A DNA stretch of 64,000 nt from Desulfobacter sp. (GCA_028768525.1 CP054837.1:5870001-5934000), one strand, 5' to 3'. Shown: positions 52,662-62,149, counted from the first letter of the stretch. Notes: a model not told the origin generated them from the letters alone. A program made the numbers and translations.

Positions 52662-54239
52662 ATGGCAGATATGGGGCTGAAATCTCAAAAGGCAGTTGAC
52701 GGCCCCCTTGAATTTGCCGGAGAAGACTCCCAACCCTGCGAGGAGTCCCTGCGACCGGAAGATATCGAGGGTGCCTGGAAAATTCTGATTGTTGATGATG
52801 AAAAGGATGTGCACGACATCACCCGGATCACATTGAAGGGATTCACCTTTGAGGACCGGGAAGTCGCAATGATCAGTGCCTATTCCGGGCAGGAGGTCAA
52901 AGCCATCTTTGATCAGGAACCCGATATCGCCATGGTCCTTCTGGATGTGGTCATGGAGGAGGAGGATACCGGGCTTAAACTGGTGGAATACATCCGGGAA
53001 AAAATGGAGAACAAAACTGTCCGGATCGTGCTTAGGACCGGTCAGCCGGGAAAAGCCCCCGAGCATGCCATCATTTCCAGGTACGACATTAATGAATACC
53101 GCACCAAGCCAGAGTTTACCGCCCAGCGTCTTTTTACCAGCGTAACCGCCTGCCTGAGGGCCTATAAAAACCTCAAGGCCATTGAGCGGAACCAGGAAGG
53201 CTTGGAGGCCATTATTAATTCCACTGCCCTCGTATTTAATCAAACCTCTTTCAGGGCCTTTGGCAGCCAGGTCCTTGCACAGCTTTGCCGTATCTTTAAA
53301 TGCAAGGAGGAGGCGCCATTTTCTTCAGGTTTTTTTATCGGTATGCCCACAGGCAAGGTGCTGATGATTGCCGGGAGCGGTGAGTTTGAGGGCATGGACG
53401 GCACTCCCATTGAGGCTGTTTTGACCACAGAGGCACTTAATGAATACGTCCGTATTTCCAAGACCGGGGGCGAGGTGTTTGTGGCCGATACATATATCGA
53501 GACCTTCCGCACCAAAGAAGGGGTTTCCAGTGTGCTGCTGCTTAAAAATGCGGACCGTCTTTCCTCCGAAGACAGGTATCTGCTCCGGGTTTATGCCAAC
53601 AACGTATCCATTGGCTTCGACAATATCACTCTTGCCAGGGAAATCATAAATACCCAGAAAGAGGTGATCTTGATTCTGGGGGAAGTGGTGGAAACCCGCT
53701 CCCAGGAAACCGCCCACCATGTTACAAGAGTGGCTGAGGTCTGTTACCTGTTGGCCAAAAAATACGGATTGGATGATGATGAGGCCGAGTTGCTGCGGTT
53801 GGCCTCTCCCATGCACGATGTGGGAAAAATAGGTGTGCCGGAATCCATCCTGAATAAGCCCGGCAGGCTTACCCGTCAGGAATTTGAAGTGATGCGTGAC
53901 CATGCTCGTATCGGCCATGAGATTCTGAACAAATCAAACCGGCCCATTATGAAGGCGGCGGCCATAACAGCCTATGAACACCATGAAAAATGGGACGGTT
54001 CGGGATATCCCAGGGGGCTGAAAGGTGAAGACATCCATATTTACGGTCGTATTGCAGCTGTGGCAGATGTTTTCGACGCCCTGAGTCATAAACGGTGCTA
54101 TAAGGAGGCATGGCCGGTGGAAAAGATCGTGGATACATTTAAGCGGGATTCAGGCAGCCATTTTGATTCCAAGCTTGTTGACCTCTTTTTAGGCCATCTT
54201 GACGAGTTTTACGAGATAAACCGCAGGTTTCCCGAGTAG
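52662..54239 (+). CDS. Response regulator with DUF3369 and HD-GYP phosphodiesterase
   Basis: This is a 525-residue protein. The receiver domain (~38-165) has the acidic pair at 45-46 and phospho-acceptor Asp95 (VLLDVV). A GAF-like DUF3369 domain follows. The HD-GYP domain (~335-500) has MHDVGKIGVP, HARIGHEIL and HHEKWDGSGYP, with all metal residues in place, so it should hydrolyse cyclic-di-GMP. The start has aaggagag. Its kinase partner is not adjacent. Context with purB is probably only positional. Confidence 0.9.
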   Translation: MADMGLKSQKAVDGPLEFAGEDSQPCEESLRPEDIEGAWKILIVDDEKDVHDITRITLKGFTFEDREVAMISAYSGQEVKAIFDQEPDIAMVLLDVVMEEEDTGLKLVEYIREKMENKTVRIVLRTGQPGKAPEHAIISRYDINEYRTKPEFTAQRLFTSVTACLRAYKNLKAIERNQEGLEAIINSTALVFNQTSFRAFGSQVLAQLCRIFKCKEEAPFSSGFFIGMPTGKVLMIAGSGEFEGMDGTPIEAVLTTEALNEYVRISKTGGEVFVADTYIETFRTKEGVSSVLLLKNADRLSSEDRYLLRVYANNVSIGFDNITLAREIINTQKEVILILGEVVETRSQETAHHVTRVAEVCYLLAKKYGLDDDEAELLRLASPMHDVGKIGVPESILNKPGRLTRQEFEVMRDHARIGHEILNKSNRPIMKAAAITAYEHHEKWDGSGYPRGLKGEDIHIYGRIAAVADVFDALSHKRCYKEAWPVEKIVDTFKRDSGSHFDSKLVDLFLGHLDEFYEINRRFPE

Positions 54240-54271
54240 GGCGGGGCATCCGCCAAAGGCATAACAGGTAA

Positions 54272-54601
54272 TCAGGTGACGGGGAGTCCGCAATGGACCG
54301 GTTGCCTGCTTTTGATGACCGGACCGGTTTTGAAGCTTGAGATATACCAGGGGGCGGATTTGTACTCCAATTGATTGAGGCCCTTGGTTTCCAGTGAATT
54401 GATTGCCAGCGAAAAGGTGTGGTAATCAATTTCAATATCCTCCCAGCCCAGGTATTTCAGACGCTTGTTTGCCTGGCACAGGGACATATCAGGATTGACC
54501 AGAAATGCATTGGCAAGGCTACGAATAAAACCTGGAATCAGGGTGGGTTCCACCCCGTTTTCCATCAGTTTGAGCCTTAGTTTTCGGTCAATAATCGTCA
54601 T
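54272..54601 (-). CDS. Hypothetical protein
   Basis: This is a 109-residue soluble protein of unknown family. The N-terminus (DRKLRLKLMENGVEPTLIPGF) and NPDMSLCQANKRLKYLGWED suggest an all-helical fold. The final 25 residues look unstructured. It converges with the HD-GYP gene. No ribosome site stands out, but the composition is protein-like. Confidence 0.5.
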   Translation of the reverse strand: MTIIDRKLRLKLMENGVEPTLIPGFIRSLANAFLVNPDMSLCQANKRLKYLGWEDIEIDYHTFSLAINSLETKGLNQLEYKSAPWYISSFKTGPVIKSRQPVHCGLPVT

Positions 54602-54939
54602 TGTAGGTTTGTCCGGTTCGTGGTGAGTTTGTTTTTCGTCTGCCTCTGCGATTAAACTTCACGATAGTAGAGATTGATAACCGAGTCAAATCCGGTTATT
54701 GTTAAGCGTTTGAAAACAAGAGGAAAAAATGGGTCGGAAATACAATGGTTCCACGTTTTGCCTGTTGATAATCTATGTGGTTTATCTTTGAATTACGTTG
54801 AATTGCTGTGAATTGCTCCGTATTTTAAAGTTTCGTTTTGAATTTTGCGTGGAATGCCCGGCAGGCCAAAGTTTCGCTTTAAATATATGGGCCGGGGTGT
54901 TAATCTGCATTCCAAATTCAGTTGCAGGAGGTGGTATAA
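54602..54939. other. Intergenic region with repeated aaagtttcg motif
   Basis: This 338-nt AT-rich stretch lies between divergent genes. aaagtttcg occurs twice, about 49 bp apart (near 54828 and 54877), and attgct-type words recur near 54800-54820. A 20-codon reading frame with agagga upstream lies at 54729-54791 on the plus strand (hydrophobic C-terminus) but has no other support. No clear terminator was seen. Confidence 0.35.
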
Positions 54940-55515
54940 ATGGGAGGCGACGCAAAAATGGAAGAACAGGGCCGGATCCTTCTGGCACTGGCCAGGGCCA
55001 GCATCGGAGAAAAACTGGGATTCGGTGACGTCCCTTCGGAAGGGGCGGAAACCCCGGAGTTTTTAAAGAAAAGACAGGGGCTTTTTGTCACCCTTCACAT
55101 CCATGGGGCACTGAGGGGATGCATCGGGACCATTGAACCGGTGAATCCCTTGGGTGAAGGTGTTCGGGAGAATGCACGCCAGGCTGCGTTCAGCGATACC
55201 CGGTTTACCCCTTTGACGGCTGAGGAATTCCATGAGATGGATATTGAGATCAGTCTGCTTTCTCTGCCTGAAAAGCTCGGGTTTGCCAGCCCGGAAGAAC
55301 TGGTGGATAAGCTTAAGCCCGGTATCCATGGGGTGATTATTAAAAGTAGAGGGGCCAGGGCCACATTTCTGCCCCAGGTGTGGGAGCAACTACCTGAGGC
55401 AGAGGATTTTTTAAGCCGTCTATGTATGAAAGCCGGGCTTTCGCCAACGGCCTGGGAAACGGATGTACCGGAGGTGTATACCTATGAAGTCCGGTCATTT
55501 TCTGAAAAAATATGA
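54940..55515 (+). CDS. AMMECR1-domain protein
   Basis: This 191-residue protein consists of one AMMECR1 domain with LFVTLHIHGALRGCIGTIEP (the conserved RGCIG), AAFSDTRFTPLT and EIDISLLS-type ESLL strands (MDIEISLLSLPEKL). The function of this family is not firmly known; it often co-occurs with MEMO and radical SAM genes, but neither is adjacent here. aggagg precedes ATG 54940. Confidence 0.9.
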   Translation: MGGDAKMEEQGRILLALARASIGEKLGFGDVPSEGAETPEFLKKRQGLFVTLHIHGALRGCIGTIEPVNPLGEGVRENARQAAFSDTRFTPLTAEEFHEMDIEISLLSLPEKLGFASPEELVDKLKPGIHGVIIKSRGARATFLPQVWEQLPEAEDFLSRLCMKAGLSPTAWETDVPEVYTYEVRSFSEKI

Positions 55516-55608
55516 TTTTTAACTTGTAAATTCCGGCAAAACAGGTACATTCGCTGCAAATTCAAAAAAAGCGGTATGACCGGATTAACAATTGTGTGAG
55601 TTTTAAAT

Positions 55609-55878
55609 ATGAGTGTAGATCAAGAACTTCTGGAAATGGTCCTGTCCATTAAAGAACTGGACGAGCTAAGCAATTTTTTTCAAGACCTTTTTACCCCGGC
55701 CGAGCTTGAGGATATTTCGCTTCGCTGGAAACTGCTCAAGGACCTCCACAGGGGGATGACCCAGCGCAAGATTGCCGAGAAGTACGGGATAAGCCTGTGC
55801 AAAATCACCCGGGGCTCCAAGGTGCTGAAAAACAAGGATTCAGTCATGCTGAAACTGCTGAATCAGTTCAACGATTAA
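55609..55878 (+). CDS. TrpR-family helix-turn-helix repressor
   Basis: This is an 89-residue protein with the all-helical TrpR/YerC fold: FFQDLFTPAELEDISLRWKL followed by the helix-turn-helix MTQRKIAEKYGISLCKITRGSKVL. The family controls tryptophan genes in enterobacteria, but other members have unknown ligands. No trp gene is nearby, so the target cannot be named. The stop abuts the convergent Nudix gene. Confidence 0.85.
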   Translation: MSVDQELLEMVLSIKELDELSNFFQDLFTPAELEDISLRWKLLKDLHRGMTQRKIAEKYGISLCKITRGSKVLKNKDSVMLKLLNQFND

Positions 55879-56505
55879 TCACTGGCGGTTAATCAGTTCC
55901 AATGCCAGTTCTGACCACAACTCCATATTAATCCCGCCAAGGTCATTGGTGGGCAGCCAGGTAAAACGGTACAACTCATCTCCGGGGAGATAGGCGTCAG
56001 GGGTTTCTGTCAGGATTCTGAATACAGCGCCCAGATGCACACTGCCCACCGGGGTGATATCTTCGCTGATGATTCCCATGAATTCAGGCCTGTCTTTTTT
56101 CGGCCGCCGGATAAGCTCTTCATCAAGTTCCCTTTCCATTCCTGTGATTAAAATGTCCTTGAAAGGGGGGCAGGGGCCTCCGTTGTCGTTATTACGGCTG
56201 TCAATGGGATTGATGTGGCCGCCGATACCCAATGACCAGAGGTCATGGAGGCGTTTTTCACTGCCTCTGCGGGTATAGGCGGCGGTGAGGGATCCGTCCC
56301 GGGTCTGGAGCAGGATATAGGGTATGATCTGTTTTCTGCCAGGGTCTTCCTCCGCCCCTGCCCGGTCGGCAAAGGCAAATCCACTCCGGCTGCACTGTTC
56401 GGTGAATGTGGTAATCTCCATGGGAAGAACGGTTTGTTTTTCAACCCATGCGGAGGGCAGGGTATTTCGGTTGATGCATAGTATTTGTTCACCGCCTGAG
56501 GCCAT
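55879..56505 (-). CDS. Nudix-hydrolase-like protein
   Basis: This is a 208-residue protein with a Nudix box near residues 120-145: GPCPPFKDILITGMERELDEELI, where RELDEEL fits the RExxEE core. GIGGHINPID lies before it. A long insertion and unusual spacing from the Gly make it a divergent member. The substrate is not clear. aaggaaag precedes the start. Confidence 0.78.
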   Translation of the reverse strand: MASGGEQILCINRNTLPSAWVEKQTVLPMEITTFTEQCSRSGFAFADRAGAEEDPGRKQIIPYILLQTRDGSLTAAYTRRGSEKRLHDLWSLGIGGHINPIDSRNNDNGGPCPPFKDILITGMERELDEELIRRPKKDRPEFMGIISEDITPVGSVHLGAVFRILTETPDAYLPGDELYRFTWLPTNDLGGINMELWSELALELINRQ

Positions 56506-56670
56506 ACGCTTTCCTTTTATGTTTAAAAAAAATTAGTGTTATTGTTTAAATCGGAATGGGCTTAAATAGCATAAATTGAGGTGAATTGCATGCCCACTGC
56601 CCTTTTCATGGCGATTTTTTTATGACTATGGTATGGGGAGACTAATTGATAACGTTTCCGGAGGTAGTTC

Positions 56671-57627
56671 ATGCTCTTTCTTAATAAAAAAGATATTGCC
56701 CGAATTGATCGCGGACGGATTCAGGATGCTGTCCAAAGGGCCTATGAATTGATGAATAACGGCGGATTCAATATGCCTGACCGCATTCACGTGGGGGACG
56801 GGGACAATACGCTGCTGCTCATGCCCTGCTTTGCAGGGGATTACTTTGCCACCAAACTGGTTTCGGTATTTCCAGGTGCGGCGCAGATGGGGGTGCCGGT
56901 GGTGAACGGGATCATGACGCTTTCCGATAATATGAGCGGAAGGCCTTTGGCCATTATGGACGGTGCCGCCGTGACAGCCGAGCGCACAGGCGCCGTCGGT
57001 GGGCTGGCTGTAGACAGGCTGACGAATCCGGGATTAAAAACAGCAGGGATTTTCGGGGCCGGGGTCCAGGGGATGAGCCAGGCCAGGTATCTGCTGCTGA
57101 ACCGTGAAATCAGCAGCCTGAGTATTTTTGATCCCAACAGGGCTGCCGCAGAGAAAATGGCTGAATCATTGGCGGCGGACTGTCCCGGGCTCACCTGTCG
57201 GGTGGCAGAGGATGCCGATAGCCTGGTTAAGGATGCCGCGCTTGTCATAGCGGCCACAACCAGTGCCAGGCCTCTGTTCAGTGATGACTGTGATTTGGTC
57301 AAGGGAAAAACCTTTATCTCCATCGGGTCCTTCAGGCCTGACATGAAGGAGTTTCCCGATGCTGTAATTAAAACAGCGGATCAGGTGTATGTGGATACCC
57401 CCTTTGCAGCAAAGGAATCCGGAGATATTTGTATTCCCCTGGAACGTAACATTGTGAAAGAAGATAACATCCATCCCTTTGCATCCTTAGCCGGGGCTGC
57501 AGGCGGTCAAGCTGCCGGTACCACCTTCTTTAAATCCGTGGGCATGGCCCTGTTTGACCTGGCCGTGGCTGCCGTGCTCTATGAATTGTCAAAAGAAAAT
57601 GGTTTCGGTGTTGAACTTGATTTTTAA
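56671..57627 (+). CDS. Ornithine cyclodeaminase/mu-crystallin family protein
   Basis: This 318-residue NAD(P)-dependent enzyme has the Rossmann motif GIFGAGVQGMSQARYLL near residue 130 and VVNGIMTLSDNMSGRPLAIMDGAAVTAERTGA in the substrate domain (a Lys/Arg-binding loop). Members convert ornithine to proline or act as alanine dehydrogenases and imine reductases; the exact activity cannot be fixed. ggagg precedes the ATG. It is not in an obvious operon. Confidence 0.85.
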   Translation: MLFLNKKDIARIDRGRIQDAVQRAYELMNNGGFNMPDRIHVGDGDNTLLLMPCFAGDYFATKLVSVFPGAAQMGVPVVNGIMTLSDNMSGRPLAIMDGAAVTAERTGAVGGLAVDRLTNPGLKTAGIFGAGVQGMSQARYLLLNREISSLSIFDPNRAAAEKMAESLAADCPGLTCRVAEDADSLVKDAALVIAATTSARPLFSDDCDLVKGKTFISIGSFRPDMKEFPDAVIKTADQVYVDTPFAAKESGDICIPLERNIVKEDNIHPFASLAGAAGGQAAGTTFFKSVGMALFDLAVAAVLYELSKENGFGVELDF

Positions 57628-57695
57628 AAATTCAGCATTTGTCATGTTTTCAGGGTGCTGGTCTGGAAAAAAGGGAAAATATTGGAAAGGGTGTG

Positions 57696-57770
57696 TGGAG
57701 CGGGAAACGGGATTTGAACCCGCGACTTCGACCTTGGCAAGGTCGCACTCTACCACTGAGTTATTCCCGC
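57696..57770 (-). tRNA. tRNA-Gly (GCC), copy 1
   Basis: The acceptor stem GCGGGAA/TTCCCGC, anticodon loop TTGCCAA (GCC) and T arm GGTTCAAATCC are clear, with CCA encoded. It is identical to the copy 106 bp away and lies downstream of it in the same transcript. Confidence 0.96.
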
Positions 57771-57801
57771 TCAGCAAATGTCTTGTCAGCAAAAAAAGAA
57801 A

Positions 57802-57876
57802 TGGAGCGGGAAACGGGATTTGAACCCGCGACTTCGACCTTGGCAAGGTCGCACTCTACCACTGAGTTATTCCCGC
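57802..57876 (-). tRNA. tRNA-Gly (GCC), copy 2
   Basis: Identical in sequence to copy 1, with the same GCC anticodon and encoded CCA. It is first in the tandem transcript. The pair is a recent duplication and a possible site for homologous exchange. Confidence 0.96.
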
Positions 57877-57895
57877 TCAGCTGAAGACGGAAGCA

Positions 57896-57924
57896 TATCT
57901 ACAGGAATCCTTATGGGATGTCAA
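57896..57924 (-). promoter_or_regulatory. Putative promoter of the tRNA-Gly pair
   Basis: On the minus strand TTGACA (57919-57924) and TAGATA (57896-57901) are 17 bp apart. The -10 box is 19 bp before the first tRNA-Gly. The -35 is a perfect consensus; the -10 is weaker. Confidence 0.55.
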
Positions 57925-57979
57925 GCAAAGAGTTGGATTATTTTTTACTAAATTTTTAACGCATTGATATAAGAGGGAA

Positions 57980-58975
57980 ATGGAAATAAGAAAAGTATTG
58001 GTTACCGGCGGCGGTGGTTTTCTGGGCAAGGCCATTGTGAAAAAATTAGTAAGGGAAAAAATAAAGGTTTGTTCTTTTTCACGACAACGCTATCCAGATC
58101 TGGATGAACTCGGTGTAACCCAGATCCAGGGGGACCTGACCAAAAGAGAAGAGGTGCTCCCGGCAGTCAAGGGGGTGGATACGGTATTTCATGTGGCAGC
58201 CAGGCCCGGTATGTGGGGCAGATGGGAAAGCTATTATGATGTCAATGTCCGGGGAACGCTACATGTGATTGAGGCCTGCAGGCAGAACAACGTGTCCCGT
58301 TTGATCCATACCAGTTCTCCGTCAGTGGTGTTTGACGACGCGGATATGGAAAATGTCGATGAGTCTGCGCCCTATCCGGACCGATACCTGGGACCTTACC
58401 CGGAGACCAAGGCGCTGGCGGAAAGAGAGGTGGTCCGGGCGGCCAAAGCGGGACTGCCGGCGATCATTTTAAGGCCCCACCTCATTTGGGGGCCGGAGGA
58501 CAACCATTTGCTTCCCAGGATCGTCAGCCGGGGAAAGCGGTTAAAAATTGTGGGCCGTGTGGACGATCTGGTGGATACCATCTATGTGGACAATGCGGCG
58601 GATGCCCATATTCTGGCTGCGGAAAAGCTGGCGGTGCAGCCTGAATTGTCCGGGAATATTTATTTTATCAGCCAGGATGACCCCATATCAAAATGGACCC
58701 TGGCCAATGAATTTTTGGCCGCGGCCGGGAAACCGCCGATAACAGGCCGTGTTTCTGCGAAAACTGCCTATGCGGCAGGGTGGGTATTTGAAAAGATCTA
58801 CGGGCTGCTGGGCATTCAAAGCGATCCCCCCATGACCCGCTTTGTGGCCAAGGAACTGGCCACTTCCCATTGGTTTGACATTTCAAGGGCCAAACGGGAG
58901 CTGGGATATGCCCCGGCGGTGTCCACGGAAGAGGGCCTGAGACGGTTGAGGGCCTGGCTTTCAAAAGGAGAATAA
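57980..58975 (+). CDS. NAD-dependent epimerase/dehydratase (3-beta-HSD-like)
   Basis: This is a 331-residue extended short-chain dehydrogenase. The Rossmann motif TGGGGFLG is at residues ~9-16, the catalytic YPETK is near 139-143, and HTSSPSVVF supplies the Ser. It resembles 3-beta-hydroxysteroid dehydrogenase/OleD-type reductases, which act on sterol or long-chain beta-keto substrates. The substrate here is unknown. It starts after gaggg and lies one base before a membrane-protein gene, implying an operon. Confidence 0.85.
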   Translation: MEIRKVLVTGGGGFLGKAIVKKLVREKIKVCSFSRQRYPDLDELGVTQIQGDLTKREEVLPAVKGVDTVFHVAARPGMWGRWESYYDVNVRGTLHVIEACRQNNVSRLIHTSSPSVVFDDADMENVDESAPYPDRYLGPYPETKALAEREVVRAAKAGLPAIILRPHLIWGPEDNHLLPRIVSRGKRLKIVGRVDDLVDTIYVDNAADAHILAAEKLAVQPELSGNIYFISQDDPISKWTLANEFLAAAGKPPITGRVSAKTAYAAGWVFEKIYGLLGIQSDPPMTRFVAKELATSHWFDISRAKRELGYAPAVSTEEGLRRLRAWLSKGE

Positions 58976-58976
58976 T

Positions 58977-60242
58977 ATGCACGCCAATCCCGGGCTCCGG
59001 CAGATTGTAAAGAAAACAGGACGGGTATTATGGCAGGCGGCCAAGGATTTTCAACGGGACCAGTGCGCCCTGAGTGCATCGGCCCTATCCTTGAACACTC
59101 TTTTTGCCATTGTGCCGGTGATGGCCATGGCCTTTGGTATCGCAAAAGGTTTCGGGTTCAGGGAATACCTTGAAAACGAAGTGATGACCCTGTTTGCCGG
59201 CCAGGAGGAAATCGCTGCCCGGGTGCTGACTTTTTCCAATAATCTGCTGGAAAAAACCCAGGGAGGATTGATGGCGGTCCTGGGCATCCTCCTTTTGCTT
59301 TACTCTCTGGTTAAACTCATGGCCACCATTGAGGGGACATTCAACCGGATCTGGTGGGTGGCCGACGGCCGCTCACTGATCCGGAAGATCACCGATTATC
59401 TTACCATCTCCCTGGCTGCCGGGCTGCTGGTCATTCTTTCCGGCGGTGTGAATATTTTTGTTTCCACCCGGCTTGAAAAACTGCTTGCTGCCCTGGGCCT
59501 GCCCCTTGAAGGGATGGTTTCCTTTGGATTTAATCTTTTTCCCTATTTGTCTACCTGGATTCTGTTTATTCTTTTTTACATGATCATGCCCAATAAACGT
59601 GTAGATGTGAGGGCGGCCGCAGCAGGTGGTGTCATTGCCGGTACTTTGTTCCAGTTCCTTCAGCTGGCCTACTTGAAGTTTCAGGTGGGGGTGGCCTCCT
59701 ACAATGCGATTTACGGCAGTTTTGCCGCGCTCCCCCTGTTTTTAATTTGGCTCCAGACATCCTGGATCGTATTGCTTTTCGGCGCTGAAATTGCTTTCGA
59801 GTGGGAAAATACGGATTTTCACCTTTCCAGGGATATAAATCCGGAGACCCTGAGTCCCAGGTCCCGCAAATTTTTCATGCTGTGCATTGTCCGCCTGTGT
59901 GTGGGACGGTTTGTCAGGAACGGTCCGCCTGTGACCCATAAACAATTATCCCGGGAATTGGATCTCCCCCCTGCCGTTGTCCGCCATCTTCTGGAAATCC
60001 TGGTGGCCTCCCAGGTGTTGTTTGAAGTAAATCCGTCCGGAGATGCGCCTGCCGGTTATACACCGGCCATGGATGTGGAATGTATGAGCATCATGGATGT
60101 CCTCTCTGCTGTGGAGAGACAGGGGGATGATGTGGCGGTACCGGACGGTGCGTTTGTGGCCAGAGCCCTTGAGGAGAGCCTTGAGCGTTTTGAAGGCGCG
60201 GCCCGGAAGTCTGCAGGGGAAAGGAAAATCAAAGATATCTGA
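58977..60242 (+). CDS. YihY/BrkB-family membrane protein with C-terminal winged helix
   Basis: This is a 421-residue protein. About six membrane segments fill residues 30-270 (for example MAVLGILLLLYSLVKLMATIEGTFNRIW and FAALPLFLIWLQTSWIVLLFGAEIAFEWEN, read in shorter parts). The C-terminal ~130 residues are soluble and include a winged-helix-like stretch, VTHKQLSRELDLPPAVVRHLL. The family has been labelled ribonuclease BN by error and its function is unresolved. ggag precedes the ATG, which follows the epimerase stop. Confidence 0.87.
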   Translation: MHANPGLRQIVKKTGRVLWQAAKDFQRDQCALSASALSLNTLFAIVPVMAMAFGIAKGFGFREYLENEVMTLFAGQEEIAARVLTFSNNLLEKTQGGLMAVLGILLLLYSLVKLMATIEGTFNRIWWVADGRSLIRKITDYLTISLAAGLLVILSGGVNIFVSTRLEKLLAALGLPLEGMVSFGFNLFPYLSTWILFILFYMIMPNKRVDVRAAAAGGVIAGTLFQFLQLAYLKFQVGVASYNAIYGSFAALPLFLIWLQTSWIVLLFGAEIAFEWENTDFHLSRDINPETLSPRSRKFFMLCIVRLCVGRFVRNGPPVTHKQLSRELDLPPAVVRHLLEILVASQVLFEVNPSGDAPAGYTPAMDVECMSIMDVLSAVERQGDDVAVPDGAFVARALEESLERFEGAARKSAGERKIKDI

Positions 60243-60244
60243 TT

Positions 60245-61108
60245 TCAGGAGGTCGTGATCTTGAAAAATTCCTTGATTTCAGGCTCCTTGCGTTTTAGCT
60301 GGTCTATGGTCAGCCGGAGCACGGATTCCCCCACGCCGATTTTTTTTGGGGCATTTTTAATGCTGACCGGAACCGGGTTGCCTGAATGGCCCACCCCAGC
60401 TTTCTGGGTGAGATAATCGGCCAGATTGATGATCAGGGCCTGGTGTTTATACTGAACCGGCGAGGATTCCGGGTTATGGTGGAACCTGCAGGGGATCATG
60501 ATGGAGGCAGGGAAATTCCACCGTTTCATGAGAAGGGCCGAAAGCACGGCATGGTCCAGTTTTAATACGGCATTTTCACTGAAATATAAGGGCTTTTTGT
60601 TTTCAATGGCAAATTGCCTGGCCTTCAGGTAGTCCTGCTTGAAATATACCGAAAAGATAACCTTGCCCATGTCGTGGAGCAGGGCGGGGATGAAAATTTT
60701 TCCGGCAATGCCGGGGTTGGTCCGTTTAGCCAGTTCCTTTGAAACGGTTGCCACTCCGATGCCGTGGATCCACAGGGCCTTCATGTCCAGGGTGAGCCCA
60801 GATTTTGAACTGACGCTGGATAATATCCCCATGCCCAGTGCAATGCCGATGATTTCATCAAATCCAATGACGGAAATGGCCCGTTTAATGGTTTCCACCT
60901 TGGTTTTCTGGGCATAATAAACGGAATTGGCCAGTTTGAGCAGCTTGTTGGTCATGCCCTGGTCGTAGGCAATGACCTCTGCCAGTGTTTCTGTGGTGGT
61001 GTTTTCATCGGAGGCGATACTGATAATCCGGTCAACGACCACAGGGAGGGTGGGCAGGTCGCTCTCCCGTTTCTGGATCATCCTGAGAATTTTATTTTTT
61101 ACGTCCAT
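60245..61108 (-). CDS. HDOD-domain signalling protein
   Basis: This 287-residue protein contains one HDOD domain (~15-215). It starts PTLPVVVDRIISIASDE, has ALLHDMGKVIF near the middle and ends the domain with the usual helices. HDOD proteins lack a full HD metal site and act as regulators, often of cyclic-di-GMP or stress responses. It directly follows the nitroreductase stop. The partner is unknown. Confidence 0.87.
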   Translation of the reverse strand: MDVKNKILRMIQKRESDLPTLPVVVDRIISIASDENTTTETLAEVIAYDQGMTNKLLKLANSVYYAQKTKVETIKRAISVIGFDEIIGIALGMGILSSVSSKSGLTLDMKALWIHGIGVATVSKELAKRTNPGIAGKIFIPALLHDMGKVIFSVYFKQDYLKARQFAIENKKPLYFSENAVLKLDHAVLSALLMKRWNFPASIMIPCRFHHNPESSPVQYKHQALIINLADYLTQKAGVGHSGNPVPVSIKNAPKKIGVGESVLRLTIDQLKRKEPEIKEFFKITTS

Positions 61109-61672
61109 CTATTCCTTGGGGTCGTACGTGTTCAAAAATACCTTGTCTCGGTTCAGCGTGTCAGCCGGATGTCCTTTTTTGGTCTCATCAGGATACCCGA
61201 TGGCAATAATGGATTCAATCATTAAATTATCGGGAATGCCCAGTAATTCTTTAATATAGGTATCAGCACTTATTGTGGGGGCCTCGTCGGATATGGCATG
61301 CTCCCTGTTTCGAATCTGTATCCAGCAGGACCCCAAATCCAGGGAAGATGCTGCCAGGTGGATAAAGGCCGATGCAATTGAGCAGTCTTCCACCCAGACG
61401 TCGGATGCAGATGCATCTCCGCAGACCACAATGCCCATGGGCGCATTTCTCAGGAAAGCCGCGCCATGGGGTTTGGACCGGGATAGTTTCTCCAGCATTT
61501 CGGGGGTGTCTATTAGGATAAACCGCCAGGGATTGAAGCTCCTGGATGAGGGGGAGCGCAGGGCGGCTTCTATCAGCAGCTTCCGTTTTTCTTCTTCAAT
61601 GGGACGGGTGGTGAATTTTCGAACGCTTCGCCGTTTTCTGATAAGGTTGAAAAAACTAGAATCAGATGACAT
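61109..61672 (-). CDS. Nitroreductase-family flavoprotein
   Basis: This 187-residue FMN-dependent oxidoreductase has the N-terminal RKRRSVRKFTTRPIEEEK, PSSRSFNPWRF, and a C-terminal GYPDE that contacts FMN. Members reduce nitro compounds, quinones or flavins with NAD(P)H. aggagg precedes ATG 61672. Its stop abuts the HDOD start, implying coupled transcription. Confidence 0.88.
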   Translation of the reverse strand: MSSDSSFFNLIRKRRSVRKFTTRPIEEEKRKLLIEAALRSPSSRSFNPWRFILIDTPEMLEKLSRSKPHGAAFLRNAPMGIVVCGDASASDVWVEDCSIASAFIHLAASSLDLGSCWIQIRNREHAISDEAPTISADTYIKELLGIPDNLMIESIIAIGYPDETKKGHPADTLNRDKVFLNTYDPKE

Positions 61673-61693
61673 TTAGCCTCCTGGTTGTACCGT

Positions 61694-62089
61694 TTAATGG
61701 AACCGGGTGATGTTGATATTGCCCCGGGCATTCATTTCATCGAATTTTCTGCGTAAAAACCGTTTGAACATGTTCCTGGTATAGGGCCAGAGCAGCAGCA
61801 GCCCCATGCAGTCCGTGAGCAGGCCAGGGGTGATGAGCACAAGGCCGGCAATGAGGATAATCAAAGCATCAATAAGTTCTTCTGCCGGCATGATACCCTG
61901 GTTAAGGTTCTGGCGCACCTTGAACATGGTGTTCAGGCCTTCCATACGGGCGAGCCAGGCGCCTGCAAAACCGGTTAAAATCACCAGCAGTACGGTATTG
62001 AATCCACCGATGACCGTTCCCAGGTTAATTAAGAGATAGAGTTCTATGACCGGGATAAGGGTGAAACACAAAAAAAGTTTTAGTAACAT
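61694..62089 (-). CDS. fxsA: FxsA-family membrane protein
   Basis: This 131-residue inner-membrane protein has four hydrophobic stretches: MLLKLFLCFTLIPVIELYLL, VLLVILTGFAGAWLARMEG, LIILIAGLVLITPGLLTD and MGLLLLWPYTR. Phage-exclusion suppressor FxsA of E. coli has the same pattern; cellular role is poorly known. ATG 62089 follows ggagtcatcc. A longer in-frame start is unlikely. Confidence 0.85.
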   Translation of the reverse strand: MLLKLFLCFTLIPVIELYLLINLGTVIGGFNTVLLVILTGFAGAWLARMEGLNTMFKVRQNLNQGIMPAEELIDALIILIAGLVLITPGLLTDCMGLLLLWPYTRNMFKRFLRRKFDEMNARGNINITRFH

Positions 62090-62121
62090 GGATGACTCCA
62101 ATAAGGTTAATGTCTTAAAGC

Positions 62122-62149
62122 ATAATGGCGATGAAAGCGGTTTTGTCAA
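62122..62149 (-). promoter_or_regulatory. Putative fxsA promoter
   Basis: On the minus strand a consensus TTGACA (62144-62149) is 16 bp from CATTAT (62122-62127), about 35 bp before the fxsA start. Confidence 0.4.
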
